Origin: JBDUCV01 sp040003255
GTDB lineage: Bacteria; Actinomycetota; Actinomycetes; Mycobacteriales; Jatrophihabitantaceae
Length of the DNA: 6,078 bases
NCBI GenBank assembly: GCA_040003255.1
Contig: JBDUCV010000097.1
Span: 1 to 6,078, forward strand
Direction of reading: 5' to 3'
Positions 5,667-6,078 of this stretch are shown piece by piece. The notes under the pieces are model-generated. The model did no database searches. It was not told where the DNA came from and was given only the letters and a program-made list of their open reading frames with translations. Every line of letters starts with the position of its first letter. Positions within the stretch are counted from its first letter, which is position 1. Made by a program: the position numbers and the translations under genes.

Positions 5667-5673
5667 GGAACCG

Positions 5674-6078
5674 ATGCTGATGCGCACTGATCCGTTCCGC
5701 GAACTCGACCGGCTGTCCCAGCAGGTGTTCGGCCAGATGGGCACGACCGCCCACCCGGCGGTGATGCCGATGGACGCTTGGCGCGTTGGCGACGAGTTTG
5801 TCGTCGAATTCGACCTGCCCGGCGTTGACCCGGGTTCGGTGGACTTGGACGTCGAACGCAATGTGCTGACCGTCAGGGCCGAACGGCCAGCTCTCAGTGG
5901 CGACCAGGAGCTGATCGCTGCCGAACGGCCGCGTGGGGTGTTCAGCCGGCAATTGATCCTCGGCGACAACCTCGACACCGATCGGGTACAGGCCAGTTAC
6001 CAGACGGGTGTGCTCACCCTGCGGATCCCGGTGGCGGAGCGGGCGAAGCCGCGCAAGATCGAGATCAACCACTCCCAG
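5674..6078 (+). CDS. hsp18: Small heat-shock protein Hsp20, 18-kDa antigen type (3'-truncated by window end)
   Basis: ATP-independent cytosolic holdase that keeps unfolding proteins soluble. The 135 visible codons remain open at base 6078, and relatives of about 145-150 residues suggest only a short piece is missing. The N-terminus MLMRTDPFRELDRL and the core phrases VMPMDAWR (30-37), EFVVEFDLPG (41-50), AERPRGVF (83-90) and LAERAKPRKI-like ending (121-129) closely match my memory of the Mycobacterium leprae 18-kDa antigen. The alpha-crystallin domain runs from about residue 32 to 123 and contains the family's GVL motif in ASYQTGVLTLRIPV (107-120). IEI at 129-131 fits the C-terminal I-x-I motif used in oligomer assembly. 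Start ATG 5674 is fixed by GGAGGT 7 nt upstream. Control is probably by the divergent HspR-like gene. The symbol follows the mycobacterial 18-kDa naming. Confidence 0.95.
   Translation, partial: MLMRTDPFRELDRLSQQVFGQMGTTAHPAVMPMDAWRVGDEFVVEFDLPGVDPGSVDLDVERNVLTVRAERPALSGDQELIAAERPRGVFSRQLILGDNLDTDRVQASYQTGVLTLRIPVAERAKPRKIEINHSQ

Noticed and set aside
5531..5673. HAIR (HspR) or CIRCE (HrcA) heat-shock boxes upstream of Hsp20
   Set aside because: I read both strands and found neither CTTGAGT/ACTCAAG nor TTAGCACTC/GAGTGCTAA pairs.
5635..6072. 145-codon - strand frame at the right end
   Set aside because: It is antisense to the Hsp20 coding region, which has full family motifs and a strong ribosome binding site.

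Overview
The window is GC-rich and looks like chromosomal DNA of a mycobacterium or a close relative. The strongest pointer is the last gene, a small heat-shock protein that resembles the 18-kDa antigen of Mycobacterium leprae/avium almost motif for motif. Frequent GTG starts, TAnnnT-type -10 elements and tight gene packing agree with this. I place it at genus or family level only. There is no gene-free stretch over 300 bases, and I saw no tRNA, rRNA, insertion sequence or CRISPR array.

Left block (1-1727, + strand), apparently metal transport. The 3' end of a multi-spanning permease with a His/Asp/Cys-rich tail is followed by a complete NiCoT-family nickel/cobalt permease. Between them is an 86-bp gap holding a plausible promoter (TTGCGA-N17-TAGCGT) and a 19-bp near-perfect palindrome that starts at the expected transcription start and ends against the ribosome binding site, the layout of a repressed metal-uptake gene. 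The first codons of the nickel permease carry a 36-bp tandem repeat whose two copies can each form a hairpin.

Central block (1705-5229), a compact specialised-metabolite locus. A UbiA-type membrane prenyltransferase on the - strand diverges from a + strand operon of three tightly packed genes: a type III polyketide synthase with an intact Cys-His-Asn triad, an isoprenylcysteine-methyltransferase-like (ICMT) membrane methyltransferase, and an FAD-dependent oxidoreductase of the geranylgeranyl-reductase/hydroxylase superfamily. A type III synthase next to an ICMT-like methyltransferase is a known arrangement for methylated alkylpyrones and alkylresorcinols (Bacillus bpsAB; Streptomyces srsABC is a comparable synthase-methyltransferase-hydroxylase set). 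Adding UbiA suggests a prenylated and methylated polyketide, possibly with its prenyl chain reduced or its ring oxidised. The product is not known from sequence. Both sides of the 58-bp divergent gap show a TAnnnT box 6-7 nt before a GTG start and no convincing Shine-Dalgarno, so both transcripts may be leaderless.

Right block (5240-6078), stress response. A 96-residue HspR-like MerR-family regulator (- strand) diverges from an Hsp20 gene (+ strand, running off the window end). The 143-bp gap holds a good promoter for Hsp20 (TTGCCG-N17-TATAAA) with an imperfect palindrome across its spacer, and a leader of about 79 nt with a small hairpin. The regulator probably controls the chaperone, but it converges with the oxidoreductase gene and shows no evident link to the polyketide locus.
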